Origin: Mortierella alpina
Taxonomy: Eukaryota; Mortierellomycota; Mortierellomycetes; Mortierellales; Mortierellaceae
DNA: 64,000 bases
Direction: 5' to 3'
Assembly: GCA_029449245.1 (NCBI GenBank)
Contig: JANATF010000024.1
Span: 1-64,000 of the forward strand
Within the stretch, counting starts at the first letter, position 1. Each line of letters begins with the position of its first letter. The position numbers and the translations under genes are program-made. Below the pieces are notes generated by a model. That model was not told where the DNA came from, did not search any database, and saw only the letters and a program-made list of their open reading frames with translations. Positions 1-12,700 of this stretch are shown here, one piece after another.

Positions 1-730
1 GCCAGCATCTTCTTGAAGAATTTCTCGTGTTCGTCTTGGCTCATTCCTAATGCGCTTGGAGCGATCAGACTGCGGTACGGCTGTGCAGGAGGTAATGCGT
101 CACCCTGGCCCCTTGTAGAATGCTTGGATCTCCAACTGCATGGTGTGGAGTGTCGAATGATCGCCAATCAGGTGATGAAGCAGCTCAACAGAACCCAGCT
201 GCCATCACCTTCCTGTGCAACAACGAACCGCAGTAGAGGTGCTTGTGTCAAGTCCATTCGGTAGCTCTGAGAATCGAACATCGACTTGAGCTGCTCCATC
301 ACGGGTCCGTCTGATATATCCATTTGGAGTTCGGAGATTGATAGTGGAGCATTGCGCCATACAACCTGCACTGGAGTCGACAGGCCATTGTACACGAATG
401 CTGTGCGAAGAATATCGTGGCGATTTACAATCTGTTGAATGATGCCAAGATACCGATCAAGTGACTCTCTGGTCTCAAAGGACATAGCGACAAAGAGTAG
501 ATAGGGATCCCCGTTTTTGGCCATCAGATGATGGAATAGGATGCCGTCTTGAAGCGGCGATAGCGCATAGATGTCCCTGAATGTTGGCCATTCCACCCGG
601 CACACGCTCGATGATACGGTCGATATCCGCTTGGGTGAGGTCAATTAATGGCAGCATCTCTGGGGTGATTCGAGCGACGTTTGGAGCAATGAGGTTGACG
701 GGTATGACGATACTTTGATGATGGTCAATC
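1..730 (-). other. NRPS-1 module 7: partial E/C domain with several indels
   Basis: The start of a dual E/C domain (HHLMAKNGD at about 500-530), homologous to 6780-7480. Compared with that copy it carries an extra C at 575-577, a missing A at about 190, an extra G at 107-108, and a missing A (about 50) paired with an extra G (58-59). The reading frame therefore breaks at about 576, 190 and 108. No such indels occur in the other module copies. Low-quality sequence at a contig end is the simplest cause; a real lesion is possible. Confidence 0.8.
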
Positions 731-3700
731 GACTGAGCAAGCACCGAGAGGCTAGGTGACTCGAACAATGAGCGTACAGAGATCGAGAGACCGACGCTGT
801 GGAGACGAGAAATCATTTGAACAGCAAGCAAGGAGTGACCTCCGAGTGCAAAAAAGCTGTCATGGCGGCTCACTTCCCTGACATGCAGTAGATCAGACCA
901 AATTGACGCGAGTGCAAGCTCGATCTTTCCTTGTGGAGCCTCGTAGTCTTGGCGAGCATAGTCGTCATCACCAGGAGATGGCAGAGCGCGTCGGTCAAGC
1001 TTGCCGTTGGGAGTCAAAGGGAATACCTTCAAGCGCACATATGCAGCCGGGACCATGTACGCTGGTAGTCTCACGCCTAGATGAGAGCGAAGAACGGAGA
1101 TAGTTTGCGCTAAGGAGTAATGTGATTTCATAATTGTGGTATCATATCAGTCTTTCAAGCAATCCTTGCAATATCCTCAGTTAAGCACAAAGCAAGCAGT
1201 AGCTTCTCGACTTACGCCCTTTGTCTTCGATCTGTTTCATGATCACGTAGGCTACAAGGCACCTGTCGCTGCCTTTACCACATGCGACTACAACTGCCTC
1301 GGATACCAATGGGTGCTCATGTAGCCGCACCTCGATCTCACCGAGCTCAATTCGAAAGCCGCGGATCTTGACTTGGTGGTCATTGCGGCCCATGTACACC
1401 AGGCTGCCGTCGGGGAGCTGCTTGACAAGATCACCTGTCTTGTACATTCGTCCCTCGTGTCCATCAGCAAACGGATCATGGAGGAAGTACTCTGATGTGA
1501 GGACAGGCTTGTTGAGGTACCCACGGGTAACGCCAGCACCTCCAACAAACAGCTCTCCCATGACACCCAGGGGAACAGGTCGCCCACAGTCGTTCAACAC
1601 ATATGTCCGCAGGTCAGGGATGCGTACCCCAATGGGACTTGTCGTCTGATAGCAATCCTCTAGTGACATCAGTCTATAGGTGGCATGCACTGTCATCTCC
1701 GTGATGCCGTACATGTTCACGACCTTGGGACGGTCCTGAGCGTGTGTCTGAAACCATGGCGTCAGTATGGCAGGTGCAAGCACCTCTCCGCCCAAGACCA
1801 CGTAGCGGAGGCTGTCGTCAAGCCTCTCTCCGAAATGGATATCAATCAGTTGCGTGAAGGCGCTCGGAGTCATGTTAAGGACGGTGACAGATTCCTCGCA
1901 TATCATCCTGTACAACATCTGAGGCGACCATGGGACATCCTGTGAAACCACGACCAGTTTCCCGCCATAGAGGAATGCGCCCCAGATCTCCCACACTGAG
2001 AAATCAAACGCAAATGAGTGCAGGAGACACCAAGTATCTTGCTCTGAGATTTCGAACCAAGCAGATGTGGCTGTGAACAAGCGAGCAACCTGGCGGTGCT
2101 CAACCATGACTCCCTTGGGCTTGCCGGTAGATCCAGAGGTATACATGACATATGCAAGATGGCTCGGTGATATTCCCACGACATGAGGATTTTGCGCAGG
2201 GCCAGATAAGGGATCGTGCAGGTCGACTACCTCCATATGTGATAAGTCGGATCCTTCAAGAGCCTTAACTCCGCGTGCATCAACCAAGACGATAGATGAT
2301 TGCACATCGTCAAGAATATCCTCGAGTCGTGAGCTTGCATGTACAGGATCCAAGGGTACATAGGCACCTCCAGCCTTGAGGATGGCCAAAACTCCGACGA
2401 GCATGGGTAGCGAGCGGTCGACGCAAATGGCCACGATGGAATCAGGCTTGACCCCGAGATGGATGAGATGAAGAGCCAAGCGATTAGCACGCGCATTCAG
2501 CTCACTGTAGGTCAGCGATTGATCCTTGTGCACGACAGCGATGGCATCTGGGGTGCGATCAACTTGCAGCTCAAACAACTGGTGGAGACATAGGTCATCG
2601 GGATAGCTCTCCTTTGTAGCATTCCAAGTGTGAAGCAGAAGTGTGCGCTCGTTGGGTGGCAAAATATCAACCGTGGCGATAGACTGATCCTCATCGGAGA
2701 CCATGGTCTGCAGAAATACGTGCAAGTATCCGATATGTCTTTCAATCGTGGGCCGATCGTAAAGTGCAGTCGAGTACTCCAGACTTCCGGTGATACCTTC
2801 ACCACACTCCCCAAGGGCGAGCGTGAGGTCAAATTTGGCAGTGTCAATATCCAGCTCGTACGGCGACACTTGCACTCCCGGCAGGTCCCATTCACTCTCT
2901 TCGTTGTTTTGCCAAGCAAACATCACTTGGAATAGTGGCGTGTGGCTCGTTCTCCGTGGCGGTTGTACAATCTCTATAACCTGCTCAAATGGCAGGTCTT
3001 GATTGACATACGCTGCTAATGTACTGCATCGGACACGGTTCAAAAGCTCCGTCGTGCTTGGCTCTCCGGATAGATCGACACGCATGGCGAGTGTGTTGAC
3101 GAAGAACCCAATCAATGGCTCAATCTCCTGCCGTCCGCGGTTGGCACTTGGTGTCCCAATGATAACATCATCTTGGCCAGAGAGTCGTGACAGAACAGCG
3201 ATCCAAGCAGACAGCATTGTCATGAATAGTGTCGCTCCGTGCTTCTGGCTGACTTGCCTTAGTGCACTGGTGAGCTGAGCATCAATGATGACAGGAACAC
3301 GGTCTCCTTTGAATGATTGCTGGGATGGTCGCGGCCTGTCAGTGGGGAGGTCTAGCAGCACTGGGGCTCCGGATAGTGTTGTGCGCCAATACTCGCTCTG
3401 TGCATGCAGTCGATCGCCAGAAAGCCACTGGCGCTGCCACTCCGCATAGTCTGGATACTGAATCTTGAGTGGCTTTAGAGGACTTGGTTCTCCCTTGCAG
3501 TAGGCTGTGTATAGCTGGCTGATCTCACGAACCATGATTCCTACAGACCAACCATCCGAGACGATGTGGTGCAAGGTGATTAATAGGACGTGATCATCAT
3601 CGCCGACCTGGGCCACTGCTGCACGGATCAAAGGTCCTTGCTCCAGCTTGAAAGGCATGGACGCCTCCTCCTTTGCTATACATTTCATCTCCATGTCCTT

Positions 3701-6700
3701 GTTTTCGGAGCCTCGAATGTCATAGAATCGCAGTGGTATCCCTATGATATCGATATGAGCATTTGTGCATGTTGTTAATATGGTGGTGCAGTTTATGGCC
3801 GACACAATAATGGGCCGCTATAGACGAATTTGTGAGATAGGTATTACCTTTGCGTGGAAGAATGCAAACTTGAGCGTGGCCGTCGACGTTGACAAAGACA
3901 GAACGCAATGCCTCGTGACGGGAGTACAGCTCATCCAGCGCTTGATGCCATGCGGTCCTGTTGAAGGCTCCTTGCACTCGTAATGAGATAGGAACGTGAT
4001 ATGTGTCGCTAACTCCTTCGAACTGAGCCAGAAACCAAAGCCGCTGTTGTGCATATGAAAGAGGCATCTCATTATCCCTGGACACCGCAACTATATTTAG
4101 TGGGTCCGTGTGGTCTTGAGCTTGGTGTATGCTGATAACTGCTGCGAAAGCGCACAGACTCGGTGAGGCGAACAGGGCTGAAAGTGGAATGTTGACTCCC
4201 AATGACGATATGCGGTTCATCAATCGTACAGCTACCAGAGAGTGACCTCCGAGTGCAAAAAAACTATCATGGCGACTCACTTCCTTGACATTCAGCAGAT
4301 CGGACCAAATCGAAGCGAGTGCAAGCTCGATCTTTCCTTGTGGAGCCTCGTAGTCTTGGCGAGCATAGTCGTCATCACCAGGAGATGGCAGAGCGCGTCG
4401 GTCAAGCTTGCCGTTGGGAGTCAAAGGGAATGCGTTCAAGCGCACATATGCAGCCGGGACCATGTATGCTGGTAGCCTCATGGCAAGATGAGACCGTAGA
4501 ATGGCGATCGATTGCGCTAAGATGTAATATGATTTCATAGTTGTGGTATCATATCAGTCTTTCAAGCAATCCTTACAGCATCCTCAGTTAAGCACAAAGC
4601 AAGCAAGCAGTAGCTTCTCGACTTACGTCCTTTGTCTTCGATCTGTTTCATGATCACGTAGGCTACAAGGCACGTGTCGCTGCCTTTACCACATGCGACT
4701 ACAACTGCCTCGGATACCAATGGGTGCTCATGTAGCCGCGCCTCGATTTCACCGAGCTCAATTCGAAAGCCGCGGATCTTGACTTGGTGGTCATTGCGGC
4801 CCATGTACACCAGGCTGCCGTCGGGGAGCTGCTTGACAAGATCACCTGTCTTGTACATTCGTCCCTCGTGTCCATCAACAAACGGATCAGGGAGGAAGCA
4901 CTCTGATGTGAGGACAGGCTTGTTGAAGTACCCACGGGTAACGCCAGCACCTCCAACAAACAGCTCTCCCATGACACCAAGGGGAACAGGTCGCCCACAG
5001 TCGTTCAACACATATGTCCGCAGGTCAGGGATGCGTACCCCAATGGGACTTGTCGTCTGATAGCAATCCTCTAGTGACATCAGTCTATAGGTGGCATGCA
5101 CTGTCATCTCCGTGATGCCGTACATGTTCACGACCTTGGGACGGTCCTGAGCGTGTGTGTGAAACCATGGCGTCAGTATGGCAGGTGCAAGCACCTCTCC
5201 GCCCAAGACCACGTAGCGGAGGCTGTCGTCAAGCCTCTCTCCGAAATGGATATCAATCAGTTGCGTGAAGGCGCTCGGAGTCATGTTAAGGACGGTGACA
5301 GATTCCTCGCATATCATCCTGTACAACATCTGAGGCGACCATGCGACATCCTGTGGAACCACGACCAGTTTCCCGCCACAGAGTAATGCGCCCCAGATCT
5401 CCCACACTGAGAAATCAAACGCAAATGAGTGCAGGAGACACCAAGTATCTTGCTCTGAGATTTCGAACCAAGCAGATGTGGCTGTGAACAAGCGAGCAAC
5501 CTGGCGGTGCTCAACCATGACTCCCTTGGGCTTGCCGGTAGATCCAGAGGTATACATGACATATGCAAGATAGCTCGGTGATATTCCCACGACATGAGGA
5601 TTTTGCGCAGGGCCAGATAAGGGATCGCGCAGGTCGACTACCTCCATATGTGATAAGTCAGATCCTTCAAGAGCCTTAACTCCGCGTGCATCAACCAAGA
5701 CGATAGATGATTGCACATCGTCAAGAATATCCTCGAGTCGTGAGCTTGCATGTACAGGATCCAAGGGTACATAGGCACCTCCAGCCTTGAGGATGGCCAA
5801 AACTCCGACGAGCATGGGTAGCGAGCGGTCGACGCAAATGGCCACGATGGAATCAGGCTTGACCCCGAGATGGATGAGATGAAGAGCCAAGCGATTAGCA
5901 CGCGCATTCAGCTCACTGTAGGTCAGCGATTGATCCTTGTGCACGACAGCGATGGCATCTGGGGTGCGATCAACTTGCAGCTCAAACAACTGGTGGAGAC
6001 AGAGGTCATCGGGGTAGCTATCCTGTATTGAGTTCCAATCTTTCAACAACAGCTGACGCTCGTCCTCTGGCAGCACCTCGAGCCATGATACTGGAATGTT
6101 TGGATTATCTTCAAGTGCTCCGGTCAGGCTGTCGAGTGCCTTTTGCATATATCCACAAACACGATCCGCGTCGTACGGCTCAATCACCTGAGTAGTTATG
6201 CCGAGTGCGGTACTATTGTCATCCACCATGAGACAAAACGGATAATTAGTGCGTTCACGAGACTCCAAGACCCTCAGTCCATCCGTTGTCTCTTCGTCCT
6301 CTGAAGGAGTCGAGTTGTGGCGATAGTTCAGCAAAGAGCCGAAAAGAGGTATTCCTTCACCAAGACTACTGCAGCGCTGAGCTAGTGCTAGCGAGGCATG
6401 CTCATGTTCCAACAGTGCGGCTAGACGGGAATGCGTTGCTTGGACACTCTGCTCAACGTTATCCCTATCAATATCAACTCGAACAGGTAGTGTGTTGATG
6501 AAAAGACCCATCGCTCGATCGGAACTAGTTGCAGCCTGCATACGTCCAAACAGCACTGTGCCAAAAATGACACACTGCTGTCCACTCGTTCGTGCTATCA
6601 CAAGCGCCCACGCTACATGGCACAGACTAGCAACACTGACTCCCAGCCTCCTTGCCTGCAATCGGAGTCGATTGTTCAGTTCCTGCGGCAGCATCCGCCT

Positions 6701-9700
6701 AGACTCTGTGACATTGGTGCCACTACCGTGGACATCCCTGACGCCGAATGGAAGAGAAGGGGTGTCTATATCCGCCAGCATCTTCTTGAAGAATTTCTCG
6801 TGTTCGTCTTGGCTCATTCCTAAATGCGCTTGAGCGATCAGATTGCGGTACGGCTGTGCAGGAGGTAATGCGTCACCCTGCCCCTTGTAAAATGCCTGGG
6901 TCTCCAACTGCATGGTGTGGAGTGTCGAATGATCGCCAATCAGGTGATGAAGCAGCTCAACAAGAACCCAGCTGCCATCACCTTCCTGTGCAACAACGAA
7001 CCGCAGTAGAGGTGCTTGTGTCAAGTCCATTCGGTAGCTCTGAGAATCGAACATCGACTTGAGCTGCTCCATCACGGGTCCGTCTGATATATCCAGTTGG
7101 AGTTCGGAGATTGATAGTGGAGCATCGCGCCATACAACCTGCACTGGAGTCGACAGGCCATTGTACACGAATGCTGTGCGAAGAATATCGTGGCGGTTTA
7201 CAATCTGTTGGATCACGCCGAGATACCGATCGAGTGACTCCCTGGTCTCGAAGGACATGGAGACAAAGAGTACATAAGGATCCCCGTTTTTGGCCATCAG
7301 ATGATGAAACAGGATGCCGTCTTGAAGCGGCGATAGCGCATAGATGTCCTGAATGTTGGCCACCCCACCCGGCACACGCTCGATGATGCGATCAATATCC
7401 GCTTGGGTGAGGTCAATTAATGGCAGCATCTCTGGGGTGATTCGAGCGACGCTTGGAGCGATGAGGTTGGCAGGTATGACGATTTTCAGATGATGGTCAA
7501 TCGACTGAGCGATCGCCGATAGGCTAGGCATCTCGAACAATGAGCGTATAGAGATCGTGTTGCCGACGCTGTGGAGACGAGAAATCATTTGAACAGCAAG
7601 CAAGGAGTGACCTCCGAGTGCAAAAAAGCTGTCATGGCGGCTCACTTCCCTGACCTGCAGTAGATCAGACCAAATCGAAGCGAGTGCAATTTCGATCTCT
7701 CCTTGTGGAGCCTCGTAATCTTGGCGAGCATAGTCATCTTCGCCAGGAGATGGCAGAGCGCGTCGGTCAAGCTTGCCGTTGGGAGTCAAAGGGAATACCT
7801 TCAAGCGCACATATGCAGCCGGGACCATGTACGCTGGTAGTCTCACGCCTAGATGAGAGCGAAGAATGGCGATAGTTTGCGCTAAGGAGTAATGTGATTT
7901 CATAATTGTGTTATCATATCAGTCTTTCAAGCAATCCTTGCAACATCCTCAGTTAAGCACAAAGCAAGCAAGCAATAGCTTCTCGACTTACGCCCTTTGT
8001 CTTCGATCTGTTTCATGATCACGTAGGCTACAAGGCACTTGTCGCTGCCTTCACCACGTGCAACTACAACTGCTTCGGATACCAAATGGTGCTGATGGAG
8101 CTGCGCCTCAATCTCACCGAGCTCGATTCGGAAGCCGCGGATCTTGACTTGATGATCGTTGCGGCCCAAATGTATCAAGTTGCCGTCAGGAAGATATTTT
8201 GCCACATCTCCTGTCCTGTACATCCGAGCACCCACTTCACCGACAAACGGATTCGCCACAAATTTCTCCGCTGTGAGGTCAGGTCTGTTCAGATATCCTC
8301 TTGCTACTCCGATTCCGCCAATGAAGATCTCCCCGCCCGCGCCCAAAGGTACTGGATCGCCGTGCGCGTCCAGAACATAGATGGTTCTGTTGAGAAGTTG
8401 TCGTCCTATCGGGATCGTTTCCTGCATATCGTCTTCGGAGCATCGCCATATTGTCACCGCTACAGTGGTTTCCGTCGGGCCATACATATTGTAAATGGTC
8501 CCTCGAGGTGCGAGTTTGTGAAGTTTTCGAACGAGGGCACCAGATAGCGACTCACTGCCAACGAGGAGCGTCGACAATGTGCTTAAGGGAGTCAGCTTCT
8601 CGCAATCCTGTAGCACCGAAGGTGTGAGGAGGATATGGGTAATGCAGTATTGATCCAGATAGCGCCACAATGCAGTGAGATCCATGCGCACGTCGTCCTG
8701 TAAAAGATACAGACTCCCCCCGAAGCATAGCGTGCAGAATATCTCCAGCACACTTGCATCGAAGCCGACAGAAGAGTATTGAGCCATCCGGCTTGATGGC
8801 TGAATTTGCAACGTTTGTTGCTGCGACGTGACAAAGTTGACGACTCCCTGATGCTCAATCATCACCCCTTTCGGTTTGCCAGTTGTTCCGGAAGTGTAAA
8901 TGATGTAGGCGAGATGGCGCGAGTTGAGAGACGAAATTATTGCATTTGTGATAGGGTGTGCTGATGTGGAATGCGGGTCCACCACTGGCAGGCTTGAGAT
9001 GGCAGTGCTTCCCAGACATCGCAATCCAGCCTGGTCAGAAACCACACATACGGGAGAGGCATCGCGAAGAATGTCCTGTAGGCGATCACTTGCATGGGAT
9101 AGATCAAGTGGAACATAGGCACCACCGGCTTTCAGAATGGCCAATATGCCGATGATCATCTCTGGAGATCTATCGACACAGATCGCAACAAGGCTTTCAG
9201 CTTGGACACCAAGATCGATGAGACGATGTGCCAGAGAGTTCGCTCGATTGTTCAGCTCTGCATAGGTTAGGGACTGGTCCTCGTGAACGACAGCAACGGC
9301 CTCTGGTGTGCGCTGTACTTGCTGCTCAAACAAGTGGTGGAGACATAGGTCATCGGGATAGCTCTCCTTTGTAGCATTCCAAGTGTGAAGCAGAAGTGTG
9401 CGCTCGTTGGGTGGCAAAATATCAATCGTGGCGATAGACTGCTCCTCATCGGAGACCATGGTCTGCAGACATACATGCAAGTATCTGATATGTCTTTCAA
9501 TCGTGGGCCGATCGTAAAGTGCAGTCGAGTACTCCAGACTTCCGGTGATGCCTTCACCACACTCCCCTAGGGCGAGCGTGAGGTCAAATTTGGCAGTGTC
9601 AATATCCAGGTCGTACGGCGACACTTGCACTCCCGGCAGGTCCCATTCACTCTCTTCGTTGTTTTGCCAAGCAAACATCACTTGGAATAGTGGCGTGTGG

Positions 9701-12700
9701 CTCGTTCTCCGTGGCGGTTGTACAATCTCTATAACCTGCTCAAATGGCAGGTCTTGATTGGCATACGCTGCTAATGTACTGCATCGGACACGGTTCAAAA
9801 GCTCCGTCGTGCTTGGCTCTCCGGATAGATCGACACGCATGGCGAGTGTGTTGACGAAGAACCCAATCAATGGCTCAATCTCCTGCCGTCCGCGGTTGGC
9901 ACTTGGTATCCCAATGATAACATCATCTTGGCCAGAGAGTCGTGACAGAACAACGATCCAAGCAGACAGCATTGTCATGAATAGTGTAGCTCCGTGCTTC
10001 TGGCTGACTTGCCTTAGTGCACTGGTGAGCTGAGCATCAATGATGACAGGAACACGGTCTCCTTTGAATGATTGCTGGGACGGTCGTGGCCTGTCAGTGG
10101 GGAGGTCTAGCAGCACTGGGGCTCCGGATAGTGTTGTGCGCCAATACTCGCTCTGTGCATGCAGTCGATCGCCAGAAAGCCACTGGCGCTGCCACGCCGC
10201 ATAGTCTGGATACTGAATCTTGAGTGGCTTTAGAGGACTTGGTTCTCCCTTGCAGTAGGCTGTGTATAGCTGGCTGATCTCACGAACCATGATTCCTACA
10301 GACCAACCATCCGAGACGATGTGGTGCAAGGTGATTAATAGGACGTGATCATCATCGCCGACCTGGGCCACTGCTGCACGGATCAAAGGTCCTTGCTCCA
10401 GCTTGAAAGGCATGGACGCCTCCTCCTTTGCTATACATTTCATCTCCATGTCCTTGTTTTCGGAGCCTCGAATGTCATAGAATCGCAGTGGTATCCCTAT
10501 GATATCGATATGAGCATTTGTGCATGGTGTTAATATGGTGGTGCAGTTTATGGCCGACACAATAATGGGCCGCTATAGACGAATTTGTGAGATAGGTATT
10601 ACCTTTGCGTGGAAGAATGCAAACTTGAGCGTGGCCGTCGACGTTGACAAAGACAGAACGCAATGCCTCGTGACGGGAGTACAGCTCATCCAGCGCTTGA
10701 TGCCATGCGGTCCTGTTGAAGGCTCCTTGCACTCGTAATGAGATAGGAACGTGATATGTGTCGCTAACTCCTTCGAACTGAGCCAGAAACCAAAGCCGCT
10801 GTTGTGCATATGAAAGAGGCATCTCATTATCCCTGGACACCGCAACTATATTTAGTGGGTCCGTGTGGTCTTGAGCTTGGTGTATGCTGATAACTGCTGC
10901 GAAAGTGCACAGACTCGGTGAGGCGAACAGGGCTGAAAGTGGAATGTTGACTCCCAATGACGATATGCGGTTCATCAATCGTACAGCTACCAGAGAGTGA
11001 CCCCCGAGTGCAAAAAAACTATCATGGCGACTCACTTCCTTGACATTCAGCAGATCGGACCAAATCGAAGCGAGTGCAAGCTCGATCTCTCCTTGTGGAG
11101 CCTCGTAATCTTGGCGAGCATAGTCGTCATCACCAGGAGATGGCAGAGCGCGTCGGTCAAGCTTGCCGTTGGGAGTCAAAGGGAATGCGTTCAAGCGCAC
11201 ATATGCAGCCGGGACCATGTACGCAGGTAGCCTCATGGCAAGATGAGAGCGTAGAATGGCGATCGATTGCGCTAAGATGTAATATGATTTCATAGTTGTG
11301 GTATCATATCAGTCTTTCAAGCAATCCTTACAGCATCCTCAGTTAAGCACAAAGCAAGCAAGCAGTAGCTTCTCGACTTACGTCCTTTGTCTTCGATCTG
11401 TTTCATGATCACGTAGGCCACAAGGCACCTGTCGCTGCCTTTACCACATGCGACTACAACTGCCTCGGATACCAATGGGTGCTCATGTAGCCGCGCCTCG
11501 ATTTCACCGAGCTCAATTCGAAAGCCGCGGATCTTGACTTGGTGGTCATTGCGGCCCATGTACACCAGGCTGCCGTCGGGGAGCTGCTTGACAAGATCAC
11601 CTGTCTTGTACATTCGTCCCTCGTGTCCATCAACAAACGGATCATGGAGGAAGTACTCTGATGTGAGGACAGGCTTGTTGAAGTACCCACGGGTAACGCC
11701 AGCACCTCCAACAAACAGCTCTCCCATGACACCAAGGGGAACAGGTCGCCCACAGTCGTTCAACACATATGTCCGCAGGTCAGGGATGCGTACCCCAATG
11801 GGACTTGTCGTCTGATAGCAATCCTCTAGTGACATCAGTCTATAGGTGGCATGCACTGTCATCTCCGTGATGCCGTACATGTTCACGACCTTGGGACGGT
11901 CCTGAGCGTGTGTGTGAAACCATGGCGTCAGTATGGCAGGTGCAAGCACCTCTCCGCCCAAGACCACGTAGCGGAGGCTGTCGTCAAGCCTCTCTCCGAA
12001 ATGGATATCAATCAGTTGCGTGAAGGCGCTCGGAGTCATGTTAAGGACGGTGACAAATTCCTCGCATATCATCCTGTACAACATCTGAGGCGACCATGCG
12101 ACATCCTGTGGAACCACGACCAGTTTCCCGCCACAGAGTAATGCACCCCAGATCTCCCAAACTGAGACATCAAATGCGAATGAGTGAAAGAGACACCAAG
12201 TATCTTGCTCTGAGATATCGAACCAAGCAGATGTGGCTGTGAACAAGCGAGCAACCTGGCGGTGCTCAACCATGACTCCCTTGGGCTTGCCGGTAGATCC
12301 AGAGGTATACATGACATATGCAAGATGGCTCGGTGATATTCCCACGACATGAGGATTTTGCGCAGGGCCAGATAAGGGATCGCGCAGGTCGACTACCTCC
12401 ATATGTGATAAGTCAGATCCTTCAAGAGCCTTAACTCCGCGTGCATCAACCAAGACGATAGATGATTGCACATCGTCAAGAATATCCTCGAGTCGTGAGC
12501 TTGCATGTACAGGATCCAAGGGTACATAGGCACCTCCAGCCTTGAGGATGGCCAAAACTCCGACGAGCATGGGTAGCGAGCGGTCGACGCAAATGGCCAC
12601 AAGCGAATCAGGCTTGACCCCGAGACGGATGAGATGAAGAGCCAAGCGATTAGCACGCGCATTCAGCTCACTGTAGGTCAGCGATTGATCCTTGTGCACG

